Shown here: piece after piece, positions 37,020 through 48,515 of the stretch | How positions within the stretch are numbered: position 1 is the first letter of the stretch | How the letters are laid out: the number at the start of each line of letters is the position of its first letter | Source of the DNA: Larus michahellis | Lineage: Eukaryota > Chordata > Aves > Charadriiformes > Laridae | Direction: 5' to 3' | Assembly: GCF_964199755.1 (NCBI RefSeq) | Contig: NC_133896.1 | Location: 82,923,815-82,987,814 of the forward strand | Length of the DNA stretch: 64,000 nt | Notes under the pieces: model-generated | The model's database searches: none | Told to the model about the DNA's origin: nothing | The model's input: only the letters and a program-made list of their open reading frames with translations | Translations under genes and position numbers: made by a program

Positions 37020-37529
37020 ATGTTCGGGGCAGAGGAGGTCTGCACGGGGCCTGAGCAGGAGAGGGAGCTCCCAGCGACATGTTCTGGGGGCCCCTCCGGA
37101 GGCAGCGAAGCAAAGGCCAGAAAGAGCCGCTCCTCCCGCTCCTCCCGGGCCGGGCTGCTCTTCCCCGTGAGCCGCGTCGACAGGCAGCTGCGCAGAGGCC
37201 TCTTTGCTGAGCGCTTTGGAGCCAGGGCCCCCGTCTACCTGGCTGCGGTGCTGCAGTGCGTGACGCACGAGGTCATGGACGTGGCTGGCATGATTTGCAA
37301 GAAGAGCAAGCAGAAGCGCATCTCTCCATCGCACTTGCAGATGGCGCTGCAGAAGTGCGCTGGGCTCAAGCAGCTCCCGCGAGGAGCTGCAGTGCCCAGG
37401 CGCCGCCGCAGGGCTGCCCCCCAAAGCCCGCGCGTGGCCTCGCCCTCCAAGAAGAACACGACCAAGAGTAAGAAGAGATGCCCCAGGCAAAGGGCTGCAC
37501 CGGCCCGTGCCACTGCTGCTGTCAACTGA
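37020..37529 (+). CDS. Divergent histone H2A variant, copy 1
   Basis: 169 residues, one exon. Residues 38-119 align to core H2A without a gap: SRSSRAGLLFPVSRV (H2A SRAGLQFPVGRV), AERFGARAPVYLAAVL, and SPSHLQMAL (H2A IPRHLQLAI). The DNA-contact arginines matching H2A R29, R42 and R77 are kept (R52, R65, R100). Of the six acidic-patch residues, E61 is kept (E84) and E64 is D87, but E56 is Q79 and D90/E91/E92 are C113/A114/G115. The docking domain after L119 is replaced by a basic tail with RRRRR (127-131) and an SPxK motif (SPSK, 141-144). The N-tail is about 20-25 residues longer than in H2A and acidic at first (GAEE, EQERE). ATG 37020 is the first in-frame ATG (A at -3). A polyadenylation signal follows at 37624 and no canonical histone stem-loop was seen. 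An identical copy lies in the other arm. Confidence 0.85.
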   Translation: MFGAEEVCTGPEQERELPATCSGGPSGGSEAKARKSRSSRSSRAGLLFPVSRVDRQLRRGLFAERFGARAPVYLAAVLQCVTHEVMDVAGMICKKSKQKRISPSHLQMALQKCAGLKQLPRGAAVPRRRRRAAPQSPRVASPSKKNTTKSKKRCPRQRAAPARATAAVN

Positions 37530-37623
37530 GAAGAAAGCAGAAGCTCTTGCCCCACACCGGCAAGGCAAGGGCTGCGACACGTGCAAGGCTCTTGCCAAAT
37601 CCAGCTCTACGGTCTACAGGCGC

Positions 37624-37629
37624 AATAAA
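37624..37629 (+). terminator. Polyadenylation signal AATAAA of H2A variant copy 1
   Basis: AATAAA lies 95 bases after the stop codon, with a TGTGCTGTGTGTTGG GT-rich element about 40 bases further. This fits a polyadenylated, replication-independent histone mRNA. Confidence 0.7.
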
Positions 37630-37779
37630 AGCTTTTGCGATGCCGTGTGGGACATGGGGCCTTTTGTGCTGTGTGTTGGACTAGCGTCTCCCAGCTGGCC
37701 GAAGGCAAGCAGCTGGACGCAGGCAGAAAGCTCTGCAAAGGCAGGCTGTAGCACAGCCCTTGCTGAGAAGGAGGGCAGC

Positions 37780-40700
37780 AGCCTGCCTGGAGGGCAACTG
37801 GCCCCGACGGGCAGCACCTGGCTCGGGTTTGCGATGGCCTGAAAGGGGCTGAGATGGGAAGGAGGGATCTGCCCCGCAAAGGATGGGCACAGGCTGTGAG
37901 GAATGGTGCGGATGAATGTTCCTGGAAGAGCAAAGGGACCTTCATGTCCTTCTTTGCGCTGTTCCAAGAGGGAATATGGGAGAGACAGTACGTGCCCCAC
38001 GGTCCAGCCACGTCTGCCCTTCCTTGGTGGGGAGGGCAGGAATTTCAATCTTGTTCTACTAACACATTCCAGGAGTGGTTTCCAGTGGAGACAAGGGGAG
38101 AGGGACATCCATCTTTAAGCCTCAGAGACAAAACGTAGTGTATAGACGCATCTCTAAGAATCCTGGGAAATGATGTCAGTGACACCACGAGCTGCTGGTT
38201 GCTGATGCAAATGACACATATAGAAATACTGGTACGATGGGGAATTTATAAAACAAGCAGTTATTCCTGACTAATAATCGGTGCTCCAAATGCCACAAAG
38301 TCACCTGCTGCAATGCTCGGAGATTTAAAATTTATTCAGCATATTAGGGCAAGCAAAGGTTAAAACAAAGCACCCTGGACCTGCAAATCTGAAAATAAGC
38401 CAAATATAAAGTCTTTCACAGTGTTTTGGTTCTCCCCTTTCCTGGTGTTGAGGTGTGTGGCGCAAGAGAACCTGGCATGAGAAAGGGTAGAGCAAACACT
38501 ACAGGGTAGAGGTTGACCCCTACTGAAGTGTGTTAAACAACTGCACTAGAATTTCTGTCTAGAAAAGGAACCATATTCCACGTTTGTTTAATCACAACTT
38601 GGTCCCCACTGCACGTGACGTGAGAAGAACAGCGCTCTTTCTCATGGGTGGGGGTGACGGGAGGCAGCAGGCATCTCACAATCAGAGGGGTGGTTTCCGC
38701 TCTGTGGGGCACTGCAGGAGAGCCCTAAGGAGCAGGAATTTGCTGTGAACAGGGGACGTGGGCACAGGCGGCTTTGGTAGAGCAGAGGGACTCAGAGGGG
38801 ACACGTCCAGACCTGCTGGAAGTAGCATCGGGCATTTCCAGAGCCTTCAAGGCACGCGAAAGGAGAGAAAATGGATGCAAAGGAAGGAAGGAAGTGAGCG
38901 CAGAGAGGGGCAGGAGTCAGCAATGGCTCAGAGTTGCAGATTCAATGTTTTGGACAAAAGGGGATCCTGGCACTCTGGAGAGAATTATCAGGGGCAACAT
39001 GGGAAAGCTGAGAAAGACAAGGTGCCGTGTTTGCTGGGGCAAGACAGAGGAAGAAGAGGAAGAGTCAGAGGCAGTGACCGGGAAGAGCCCTGTGTGTTAC
39101 ACCTTTCCTGACTAAAGATATGAAATGGGGCAGTTCTGGTCTTTCAAAACGGGTGATCCTTGTGTCTTGATCCTGATTGCAGTTTAGCAACCCCAACCAC
39201 AGTAACAGAAGCAGAGGTCATCATCTGTCCTTGTCTTGGGGAGGAACGGTCTGTTGTTGTGTTGGCTTTGCTCACAGCCCTGGAGGCTTCGCCATGCATT
39301 GTCTGGGGGCTCTGCGCGGCCAGCCCCTATCATTGTCGCCAGCAGACATGTAAATGCTTTGCAGAAGAAGAACAACTAACTTTTAACAAGCCCCACCGTG
39401 GCCTGTGTCGCAGCACAACAACGGCACTGGGAATCACCCATCCCACTTGCAGAAGCCCCATCAGACTTGTTATCATTAAATGCTGACTCCTTAATGACGC
39501 CTCATGCAGCTCCTCTCCGGGCGTCATGCGACCCTCCCCTGTGCCGTTGGGGCTGGCAGAGCCTGGGCCCCCTGGCTCCGTTATCCAGAGTACTGAGTAG
39601 GGCCATGAGACACACACGCTCTGTTCAGGCTCTGGCAGCGTATCGCCTTCGTGGGAGTTCGGCACAGCCACCGCTGCTGCTGTAGCACTTGTTGCCCAAA
39701 AGTTGTGATTTCACCCTTTACTTAGGTCAGGTTCAGTTCCCTTCTCAGCCATTTCCTCCTCTCTTCTTCCATCCACTTCTCCGTCTATGGCTGCTCCCTG
39801 GAAGAGCCATTTTCTCCTGCTCCTCCCTTTCCTGTTGTGCTCCTCAGCTCTGCTTCCCTTGCCGTCTCAGGGATGAAGTGATTCCTGTCGCATACACACT
39901 CTGAAATCCCACCCCAAACCCCAGGGGTTGTCCCCAAGGCCCAAAACTAACAGAGCTTGCTGCTGAGAAAACCACAATTGACTGTGAGGATGTGGAGGTG
40001 AGGAAAAAGCACCTGATTGTACAGCATACCAAACATTAGCTGCAATTGAGATGCTTAGGTGTCCTTGTGGACCTGGCCATTGTTGAACCATGACAGGGGG
40101 AGCTGCTGCAGTCCTGGCCTGTGATGGCAATCACGTCCTGTGATTTGAAGGAAGGTCTGGAAAGAGGCATACCCATCTTGTGCGCTTGGCTTGGGTCAGC
40201 CACGGGGAGTCCAGGGGAATCTAGCAGCGGCCAAAGGGAGACATATTGTCAAGGACTTAAGCTCAGGAGGCCTTAAGCTTAAGATAATTTCAAAATCAAC
40301 CTGCGTTAAACATGGGAAAGAGGTACTTAGATGGGCAATGAGTGACTCGGTGTTTGCTTCTCATCTTGCGAAATCTGGCCAGGGAGGAAGGACTTGAGGG
40401 AGGGAACTGGAAGTAAGCCACAGGCATGAGCAGAAAAAGACCCAGCCCCAGAGCAAGATGTTGGATCCCCATCCTGCACATATGTACTGCTCCCTCACAC
40501 TCTACTATGGCTGTGCGCAGCCGGGCCAACCGTTAGGTATGACGGTGTTTTGCTGGGTGGCGTAACCAGGGCAGGTGCTTTCGACAGGGTAGAATCAGAA
40601 TCAGAATCAGAAACAGATGTACTCCCTGGCTGGACTTGACAACAGCTTTGTCTCTCTCCCACTGAGACAATGGGCACAAGTCGCAATAGCAAGAGTAAAT

Positions 40701-41140
40701 CACAGTCGCTGTTGTCCCCTTCTCTGGCTGTGGTTCAGGTTTATTGACTGTCCCTTACCGACATAGAGCAGAAGGCTGTTTCCCTGTGTCCAGAGAACTG
40801 GTGCACTCCAGATGAACAAGGTGTTCCTCTGTCTCACACCAAATGGCCAAGAGGAGAAGAGTCACAAGCTCAGATGTGCTCTCTGACAGTCTTGGCTTCA
40901 ATGGAGCATAAATGGACATGGAGCTAACAGTCACCAGCTCAGGGGCCCAGGGGCATGCTGTGCCATAGGTCTGATGAAAATCCAGGAGCTTTGCTCCCAG
41001 AGGAGAGGCCATCATCAGCTGGGCTGAAGGAGACTTCGTACTTCATTGAACAGCTCGACACCTGTCGGCCGTAAAGACAAGACTATTCTTCTTCCTCCCT
41101 CTACCGGGTGGTAGAAAATGAGGAAACAAATAACCCTGCT
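37780..41140. other. Inner part of left arm, no recognised gene
   Basis: Many overlapping short ORFs on both strands, all mirrored in the right arm. None resembles a known family. Equal preservation in both arms reflects conversion, not selection. It includes an (AGAATC) microsatellite at 40587-40612 and a possible LTR-like 3' end on the minus strand (AATAAA at 40740-40746). Confidence 0.5.
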
Positions 41141-41147
41141 TCAGAAA

Positions 41148-41210
41148 TAGGGTGCTGGGCCAGGTGACCCCCAGAGGTCCCTTCCAGTTTGACCTCTTCT
41201 ATGAGACTGT
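41148..41210 (+). mobile_element. CR1 LINE 3' relic at inner end of left arm
   Basis: 'gtgctgggccaggtgacccc' then 'agaggtcccttccagtttga' and TTCTATGAGACTG resemble the CR1 3' end. Mirrored at 52617-52679. Confidence 0.6.
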
Positions 41211-41583
41211 GTGTGCAGAAATTATCTCTGGCTCTGAAGTGAAAGCCAATGTGGGGACAAAAAGGGATAATAAATGCTGTGCAGCTCTCTTACAGACTCA
41301 AGTATTCAAACGTTGTAGGTACCATGCTAACCCTTTACTCTTCAGTATATCTCAATGGTCTTTTCAGCTCTCTTACCGGCTCAAAGCTGGCAGTGAGTGG
41401 TGGCTGCAGCTCAGCTTTTAGTAATGCAATTTGTCCTGTTACAGATTATCATAAGATTACCCGGGTTGACACACAGCATTATTCCAAATTGAGGGATACC
41501 CTCCTTTTTCGGTGCCAAAGTACGAAAGCAGCCATCTACCTAAGGGGAGAGCCCATTCACAGCAGCACTTGAAGAAGCTTCCT

Positions 41584-42518
41584 TCACCTCATCCATGTGC
41601 ACAATTTTTTCCCCAGGCCTTTCCGAAAGGCCAAGTGCACACCCTTGTTCCTCAGGCTATAAACCATGGGGTTCAGCAAGGGAGTCACCACAGTGTAAGT
41701 GACAGAAATCAGAGTGTCCTCCTGTAGGGAATAGGTGGATTTGGGCCTCAAATAAATGATGGAGGCACACCCAAAGTGCACAAAAACCACAGTGAGATGG
41801 GAGGCACAGGTGGAAAAGGCTTTATGTTTCCCCTCAGTGGAGGGGATCTTGAAGATGGTGTTGAAGATCAAAAGGTACGAGAGAAGAATCAACAAGAATG
41901 AGCCAAACACCACCACAATACAAAAAAACCAAAAATTACTGTCTCAATTCCATTATTTTCTGTGCAAACTGCCTGAATGACAGGAGTCATGTCACAGAAG
42001 AAGTGATTAATTTCCTTCCCTCCACAGAAAGGCAATGTGAATATAAAGTAGGTAACTATCAAGGACAAGGTGAAGCCAGTCACCGCTGCAAAGGCCACTA
42101 GGTGACTACAGACTGTCGCTCATGAGGACTTTGTAATGTAAAGGTTTATAGCCACACAGCGGTCATACCCCATTGCTGTTAGAAGCATACAGTTAGTGCC
42201 TCCAAAGCCAATGAAGAAAAACATCTGAACAGCACATCCAGTGAAAGAAATGACCTTTTCCTCTGTTATTAGATTTACCAGCATCTTGGGAATGACAGCC
42301 AATGTGTAGCAAGTTTCTGAAAAAGAGAGAATGGAAAGGAAAAAATACATAGGGACGTGAAGATGACGATGAAGCCTGATGATTGTCATTAGCAGAATAT
42401 TTCCAGTGAGGGTGGCCAGGTATGTCAGGAAAAAAAAGACAAATAATGGAATCTGCAATTCTGGAAACTCTGAAAATCCAATCAAGATGAACTCCATCAC
42501 TTTGCTTTCATTCATCAT
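41584..42518 (-). pseudogene. Olfactory receptor pseudogene, OR10-like
   Basis: Class II odorant receptor relic. The N-part (42120-42518) starts MMNESKVMEFILIGFSE and keeps GNILLMTIIRLHRHLHVPMY and MLLTAMGYDRCVAI, with DRC in place of DRY. A deletion of about 40 bases and a frame change follow the third membrane segment (stop at 42120). The middle part (41889-42098) keeps FTLPFCGGKEINHFFCDM. A second frame change in a poly-T run near 41930 leads to the C-part (41584-41916) with KAFSTCASHLTVVFVHFG, STYSLQEDTLISVTYT and NPMVYSLRNKG. The SLQEDxLISVTYT word points to OR family 10 (10J-like). Two frame breaks make it non-functional. Confidence 0.93.
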
Positions 42519-45500
42519 AAAGCTTCTGATCTAGAAAGAGATCACAGACAAAAAGAAATCTGACATGAATGGTGAGAGAAGTAACAAAACCGCTTCCCCT
42601 TCATAATCCCCAAAGCACAATGTAACAGCACGGAGTAGTCCTCTGGCAGAAATGGGCAGTATTTCTACAATGAAGAAATAATAACAGGAAGCAAGAGAAC
42701 TTTGTTTCCTTTCAAGTTCCCTGCTTCTTTGCAAGCTCTCCCTTCAGGTTAGGAATATTACTGAATGCAGTGCAATAAAGCATTTCTTTGCTGTTCCTTC
42801 AGTATGAGGTGAAATGGTAGGAAACCCAGCAAGCCTTTCAACACGGGAGCCATTTCTTTCTATGGTTCACTCTTCAAAAGCTCGTAATGTCAGATAGAAC
42901 AAGCCACTGATTCGTTCAGTGTCACTCTTAGTGCCATTAGTGCCATATATTAACACATCTAAACACATTTTAATGTTTTAAGTAAAACCTGACTGTAATT
43001 AACAGCTTCATCCCAATGCAGAGTGAACTATGGGGAAAGGCAGAATCAGGGAACTGTTGCTTTCAAACCAATAGTTGTATAAGTGAGAGAAACAGGGCTA
43101 AATCCTTCATCACTGACACTAGTTGCACTGTTCTAGAAATCACTGGGAACTTTCTAGCTCTCAGGACCCTACCGCTCAGCTTACCTATGTGTGTAATATC
43201 AGAAACCGACAGCTGACTTGTAGAAGCCAGCCTTCTGACTCGCTGGAATTTCTTACCTAAAGAAACATACCTGTGATGACACCTCTAAAATCACAGATTG
43301 ATGCAAACTTTACTCAGCCTTGCCATTAATGTCTTTCCTGAGGTGTCAGTAGTGGTCTTTCCTATCTCACTGACAAGGCCGTGGAAAAAAAAAGGGGGAT
43401 AGATATCACAGCTACATTCCTATTAGGAGAAAACTTAGCTGTTAGAAATGCAGGGTATAGAACAAGTCCTGCAATTCCAGCAAGTTACGCCTTTATACAT
43501 CCTGTGAGACCTCTGGGGCATAGTTTTTGTGGTACATCAAAACGTAGGACTAATTGGTAACAGTATCATCAAGGGGACATAATAAATTACTATGAACTTC
43601 ACAGTTTTAAGGCGTAAATTAAAGAAAACAAATGAAGGAAAGCTTCACTGCAATTGGAACTAGAAGCTCTTCTCCCTAAAATAGGGGAAGTTTTTAGTTG
43701 TCAAAAGTGTCTTTTTTAATATTATAACTGGAAACCTCTTTCCTTTTCAAGTGGAGGCTGGGGAAGATTCTTTCCACACAGTCTAATGCACAAACCCAAA
43801 TAAACGCATATTTTTCAAGGATATGCTAACAATTCTTTGGAATTACTTGTAAATTGCAACGTACATTTAACACGGTAAATTCTTGTTAGGGCAACTGGAT
43901 TTGTGAGTCACAAGGCAAACTGCTGGGTCAGCAAATCAAGGAGTCAACCTTGACTATAACAATAAACGCAATATGCCATTATTGACATAAAACGGAAACC
44001 CGGGAGTTAACTTTATCGGAATTGTCATTGAAGTGTTCATAAAATATAGAAATGCTATCTCTCAGACCTTATAATTTAGATTTGTTTGGTAGTTCATAAT
44101 CTTCCCTGTAAGCTCAGACCTGGTTTCATTAGTAACTTCTTGGTTAAATTTTTAGCAAACTGCATTTTTCCTTATTTTTCATATTCTAATTTTCCATATT
44201 CCAAAACTGAACAGACTGAAATGGAAAAAAAATCAATAAGCACAAAATGTCCAGCATTGTTCTCTGGGTTAATATAATTCAGTAGCAAGGAGTATAAGGA
44301 TATGCATTACTTCAGAGCTCCTACAACTGGGCAGTATTCCACAGGCTTTAGTGGCACAAAGTGGGAAGGCGCTGAGAGAGATAACGGAGAAGTTTGTTCT
44401 GAACCAAGAAGGTGATATGGCAAATAGGGAATGGCAAAAGACAATAGACAAACTAAATGTCTTGTAGTGCCCCAAGCAGAATAATGAGTAGATCAAGGAT
44501 TTCTAAGAGGCTGGAAGTGAAAACAAGTCTTTCCTATGAGATTGGTGGCATCAGGCCTTGGTCTCCAGCCCTGCAACCAGGTATGCAAGGGGTTAAAATG
44601 ACTCCCATGAGAAAGGGTATGAACGGACCAGAGGTAAAGTTCCACATACATAGCGTGCCCATGAGTAATAGGTTTAGGACTTAGTAGTGTTCTTTTCACA
44701 ATAAGCAAGACTGTAGTCAAAAATCTGATTTGATACAGAATTGCATGATGAGATTCAGTAACCTCCCCTGCCACCAGCCGGACTTTCTTGATATGGGGAT
44801 AATCATTCGATGTGCATTGGCACACCTGTGAATGACAGTTTGTGTTTATTCCAGAAGACTGACCGAGCACCAGATCACAGTGTCACATTCCTAAAACTCC
44901 TGCTATGCTTTTAGGCTTTAGCCTTCTATCAGAAACTATTATGCAGTGTTTCTATACTCAGAAGGACTGTAGTTCAGAAGAAGCTTCTGAACTGGGTCAG
45001 GGCAGGATCATGCTCCAGTCCTCATCTCCAGCACCCTATGTCATGGTCTTCCTTTCTCTGAACACAAGGAACTGTCTTAAAACCATGAGATGCATTTTTC
45101 AGTAAACTTGGAAACATTTAGCAGTCTTTCAGAAAGATCTGTATCATGTTTGCAAGCTTTCCTGTCCAACCATGAGCTCAAGAAATTTTAATTTAGCTAA
45201 GATTGTTAGGAAATCCAGTTGTGCCATAAGCTGAGGCCTTAAGACTTTCAAGAGAAAATAAGCACTCACAACACTGATTATCACCACAACAGTTATGTAG
45301 CTGAGGTCTGAGGCACTGTTGAACCTCACCTGTCTCATGGGTTCTTCCAAAAATCCAAGTTAGGGTTAGAAACCAGTAAAGGAGGAAGGAACACATCTTT
45401 TTCACCTCACGTCTCTCCCCAGCCCTGTCTCTAGGCACTTGAAAACCCTTTGAAGGCAGCTCAGCTTGCGCTCACCATACCAGCTCACATGGCCCCTTGT

Positions 45501-47842
45501 AGGGCCTTGGTCAATCTTTGAGTGTAACAGGATGCATTCTAGATGTGGCTGTGGTCATCAGAGGGGTGTGAGCCTCTCTGCTGGTCCCTTTTGGGAGGAT
45601 GAGAGCTACGCTGAGTGTGTTGCACCACTGGCAATGCTGAGGGGGTGTCAGCAGTTAAGTGGGAGACTGGCGTATGACTAAGAGTCAGCAGAAGTCTCAG
45701 GTGACATTGTGTGCCTGGGAGTAGAGGAGCTGTAAAGCTCAGCATGTTGTGAATAACTGAGCAACAGGGTCCCTCTTTGTAGGGCAGAATAAGGCCAGGA
45801 TGCTTCAAAAGTGGAGCTAAATTGTGCTATGGGCACGCTCCAGCAGACTGAAGGAGGACAGAATGGGACTAAATAACCCGGAAGGTGACGTAGTATCCTA
45901 GAAAACCTCATGTCCATCACAGGTACTTTTTCATCACTGAATTAGAGGTTGCGTAACAGCAAGAAAGATGGATTTCCACGAGTCTAGCATCAGTCTTCAC
46001 CTCTGCACAATGAGCTGGTGATGTCTTGTTCTGTCCACCATGTGTATGTGGAATCTTTTCCTCCTGCTCATGGCAACACTGCAATGACAGTGGGAGCTGG
46101 CCAGAACTTTGAAATCAAACCTTCTCCCTTCCCACCCTGCAGAGAGCATCCCAAAAATTACCCTTGGTAGGTTTCACTAGAACACATGTATTCTGCATTG
46201 GGGAGGGGAATGAGCTGAGAGAGGGATATAGTGTGGGGCTCTTTGGATCTCAGTAAGAACGACTTAATAAATGACTTTATAAAACTGCTGGTTTAGTAAA
46301 ATAGAATAAGAAGAGGCATATAGGTAGCAAGTAAATCTTATGTCCCTTCACATGCTGAGAACCTTGCATTCATGCAGGATCAGACAGTCCCCAGATGCAT
46401 TTTCCCTTGACACACTGTATAGGTCCTGTCTGTGGAGAAGTTCCTTCTTTTTGGTCATTCAAGATATTACACGATTTTTCTTAGAAGAAAACAACTCTGT
46501 TCATAAAGGATGTTCACATGAGGACTTCCTGCTGCACATGTAGCTAACATCAGGGCCATGAAGGTGGTGCAATCGCTGTCACCAAGCAGGAGCTGCCTGC
46601 AGGCTCCTCTGTTATGATCCACCAGCTAAGTTTATCCTGCTGCCAAGGGACGTGTAAGGACACAGCCTGAAGGCCACACTGTGCATACAGCACAGCACAG
46701 AACTGCACCTACTCAGGTTGACTGTTATGTGGATCAATAAGTCCTCCATGTACAGTGATCTCCGAGTCAGGGTCTCTACAACAGGCTGTTAAACTGCAAG
46801 GTAACTTAGTAACTAGAGAAGACCCAAATCTTGAGGGGATGGCTAACCAAAGGGACTCAAATCAAATCTCCTCTAAGCTCTTCCTATGCTTAGGGGGTTC
46901 TTGATCCTCTCAGGCATCTCCCAGGCTGCCCCATTACTCCCAGCTCACTCGTTCCTGCATTTCCCTCCCTCCCTGCCTGCCCAACCTTTGCAGCAGCACT
47001 CAGCTGAGCATCCTGAGTTGCTCATGGGGAAGAAGCATCCTCCATGCTTTCCATAGCATTGTCCCCGCACAGGGTGCTATAGCCAGGACAAGGCAGTCAG
47101 ACATGGCCGCAGCCGGTTTAACAGAGCATACAGTGCTTCTTACAGAGTAGCTCAGGAACAAGCAGGTGAGCTGGGTCTCCTGACTCTCACGAACAGCATT
47201 TTAGATAAACAACCTTCAACAATGGGCCCTCTCCGGTGGCTTATTTTCCCCCTGTTTTAGGTGTTAGGTTGTGTGGTTAACACCTGTCGCAGACGAAAAA
47301 AATAACTTAAACTGTGAATGTCAACGGGCAACTCACAACTGGGTGCATGTGTATGGCAAGGTCTGTGTGTGTGAATGTCTGAAACTGAATTCTGAACTGT
47401 CAAGCAGAAGTCTGCTTCTTGCTAACTGCAACCCATGTCGGCTGGGTTTGGATTTTAGTAACACCTGGAATAAGCAAAAGTGGCATGTTCTGAATCCTAC
47501 AATTAATAAAGAGATAGAAGGCAGAACCATTAATTAGGAGGCTGATCAAGCATTGTACTATTCACATAGACAATTTAGATTGGGAAAACTGGGGGCGTGG
47601 GGTTCCAGAAAGAAGAGGTGATGCCAAAAGGAAAGGTTCCCAAAAAAGAAGAAGGGATATTGAAAAGAAGAAGGGGACCCAGGGGATGCTCTTGACCAGC
47701 AACCTCCGAAACTAATAGCGGCGAGCAACTGGGCAGCTGCCTGATCTTCCCTGACCTGCCATAAACTCCTGGCTGGGAAGGGAAGTTGTGGTCTCTGGAT
47801 TGTAGCACTGTGTATGTGCTGAACCTCATCAGCTCACTTGTA

Positions 47843-48175
47843 TGAGTGTGTGTGTGCATGTATGTGTGTGAGAGACAGTAATAATCCAGTAGGGGCTAAT
47901 CTTGCTGGTTGTTAAATAAAACCTATAATCCAGATACACTACATGTTGTTTATTCTGATTTACCCATGACACCACCACAATCAGTCCTGCCTTCTTATTA
48001 AACTCCGTTTCTGTTTTCCTGAGTGATGATGTCTCTGCTTTGTGTGTAAAGTCTAAGCACCAGCAACTGGAAAGGGACCCTGGGCCATAGTGGACCATGG
48101 ACCTGAGGGACGAGCAGCTGTGCAGACCACAGTGTGTGTGCATATTGTGAGGGTGTGTGTGTGTCAGTGTGTACA
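47843..48175. repeat. Two GT-rich microsatellite stretches
   Basis: Runs of TG/TGTA near 47843-47875 and 48130-48175 flank about 250 bp of ordinary sequence. Confidence 0.75.
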
Positions 48176-48239
48176 ACTGCTAGTGACCATCAAGCTGGAC
48201 TAGTCAGCAAGCAGAATAACTAGTCAGCAAGTAGAGTAA

Positions 48240-48515
48240 GGGGCTTGGGACCCAAGGATTGGGGAGGCCATAGGTCTGGGCCAGATATTGAAAAGACCAG
48301 AGGGTCTAAGAGTCAGATACTGGAAGGATTGGGAGGCCCAAGCCAGCTGTGGGAGAGACCAGGGGATCTGGTAAGGTTGTAGGTCTGGAACAGCTACTGA
48401 AGAGATTTGTTTGCATATAAGTGGTTTGTACCTGGGGCAGCTGGGAGACCATGGAATACTGTGGCCAAGTACTGGATAGGCTGTCTAAGGTCAGCTACTG
48501 ATGGGACCCATATGG
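48240..48515 (+). repeat. Degenerate repeat built on CAGCTACTG words
   Basis: 'ggtctggaacagctactgaa', 'ctgggccagatattgaaaag', 'gtcagatactggaagg' and 'aaggtcagctactgatggga' recur roughly every 40-50 bases. I believe similar text is interspersed in bird genomes but cannot name the family. Confidence 0.5.

Larger units (their letters stand above)
36590..37560. promoter_or_regulatory. CpG-rich block over the H2A variant gene (left arm)
   Basis: Strong rise in G+C and CpG against the AT-rich surroundings, covering the promoter and coding sequence. Looks like a CpG island. No count was run. Confidence 0.7.
34994..41331 (+). repeat. Large inverted repeat, left arm
   Basis: Reverse-complement partner of 52498-59218. 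Between 35325 and 41234 every position x pairs with 93827-x without any indel, and only two substitutions were seen (37799 T/C and 39247 C/T). Outside this core, identity drops to about 90-93% with small indels (34994-35325 and 41235-41331) and then ends. Homology ends near CATATGATT at the outer side and near ATCATACTAA-like sequence at the inner side. Each arm carries one H2A variant gene. Confidence 0.97.

Noticed and set aside
36427-37598. Long minus-strand frames opposite the H2A gene (228 and 271 residues, with mirrors)
   Set aside because: These are shadows of a GC-rich coding strand, Pro/Ala/Leu-rich without motifs.
37578-37600. Possible histone 3' stem-loop GCAAG-GCT-CTTGC
   Set aside because: Stem and loop do not match the conserved 16-nt histone hairpin, and a good AATAAA follows.
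45144-45438. Short frame with a hydrophobic segment in the spacer
   Set aside because: No family match, no splice or promoter context, and length within chance.
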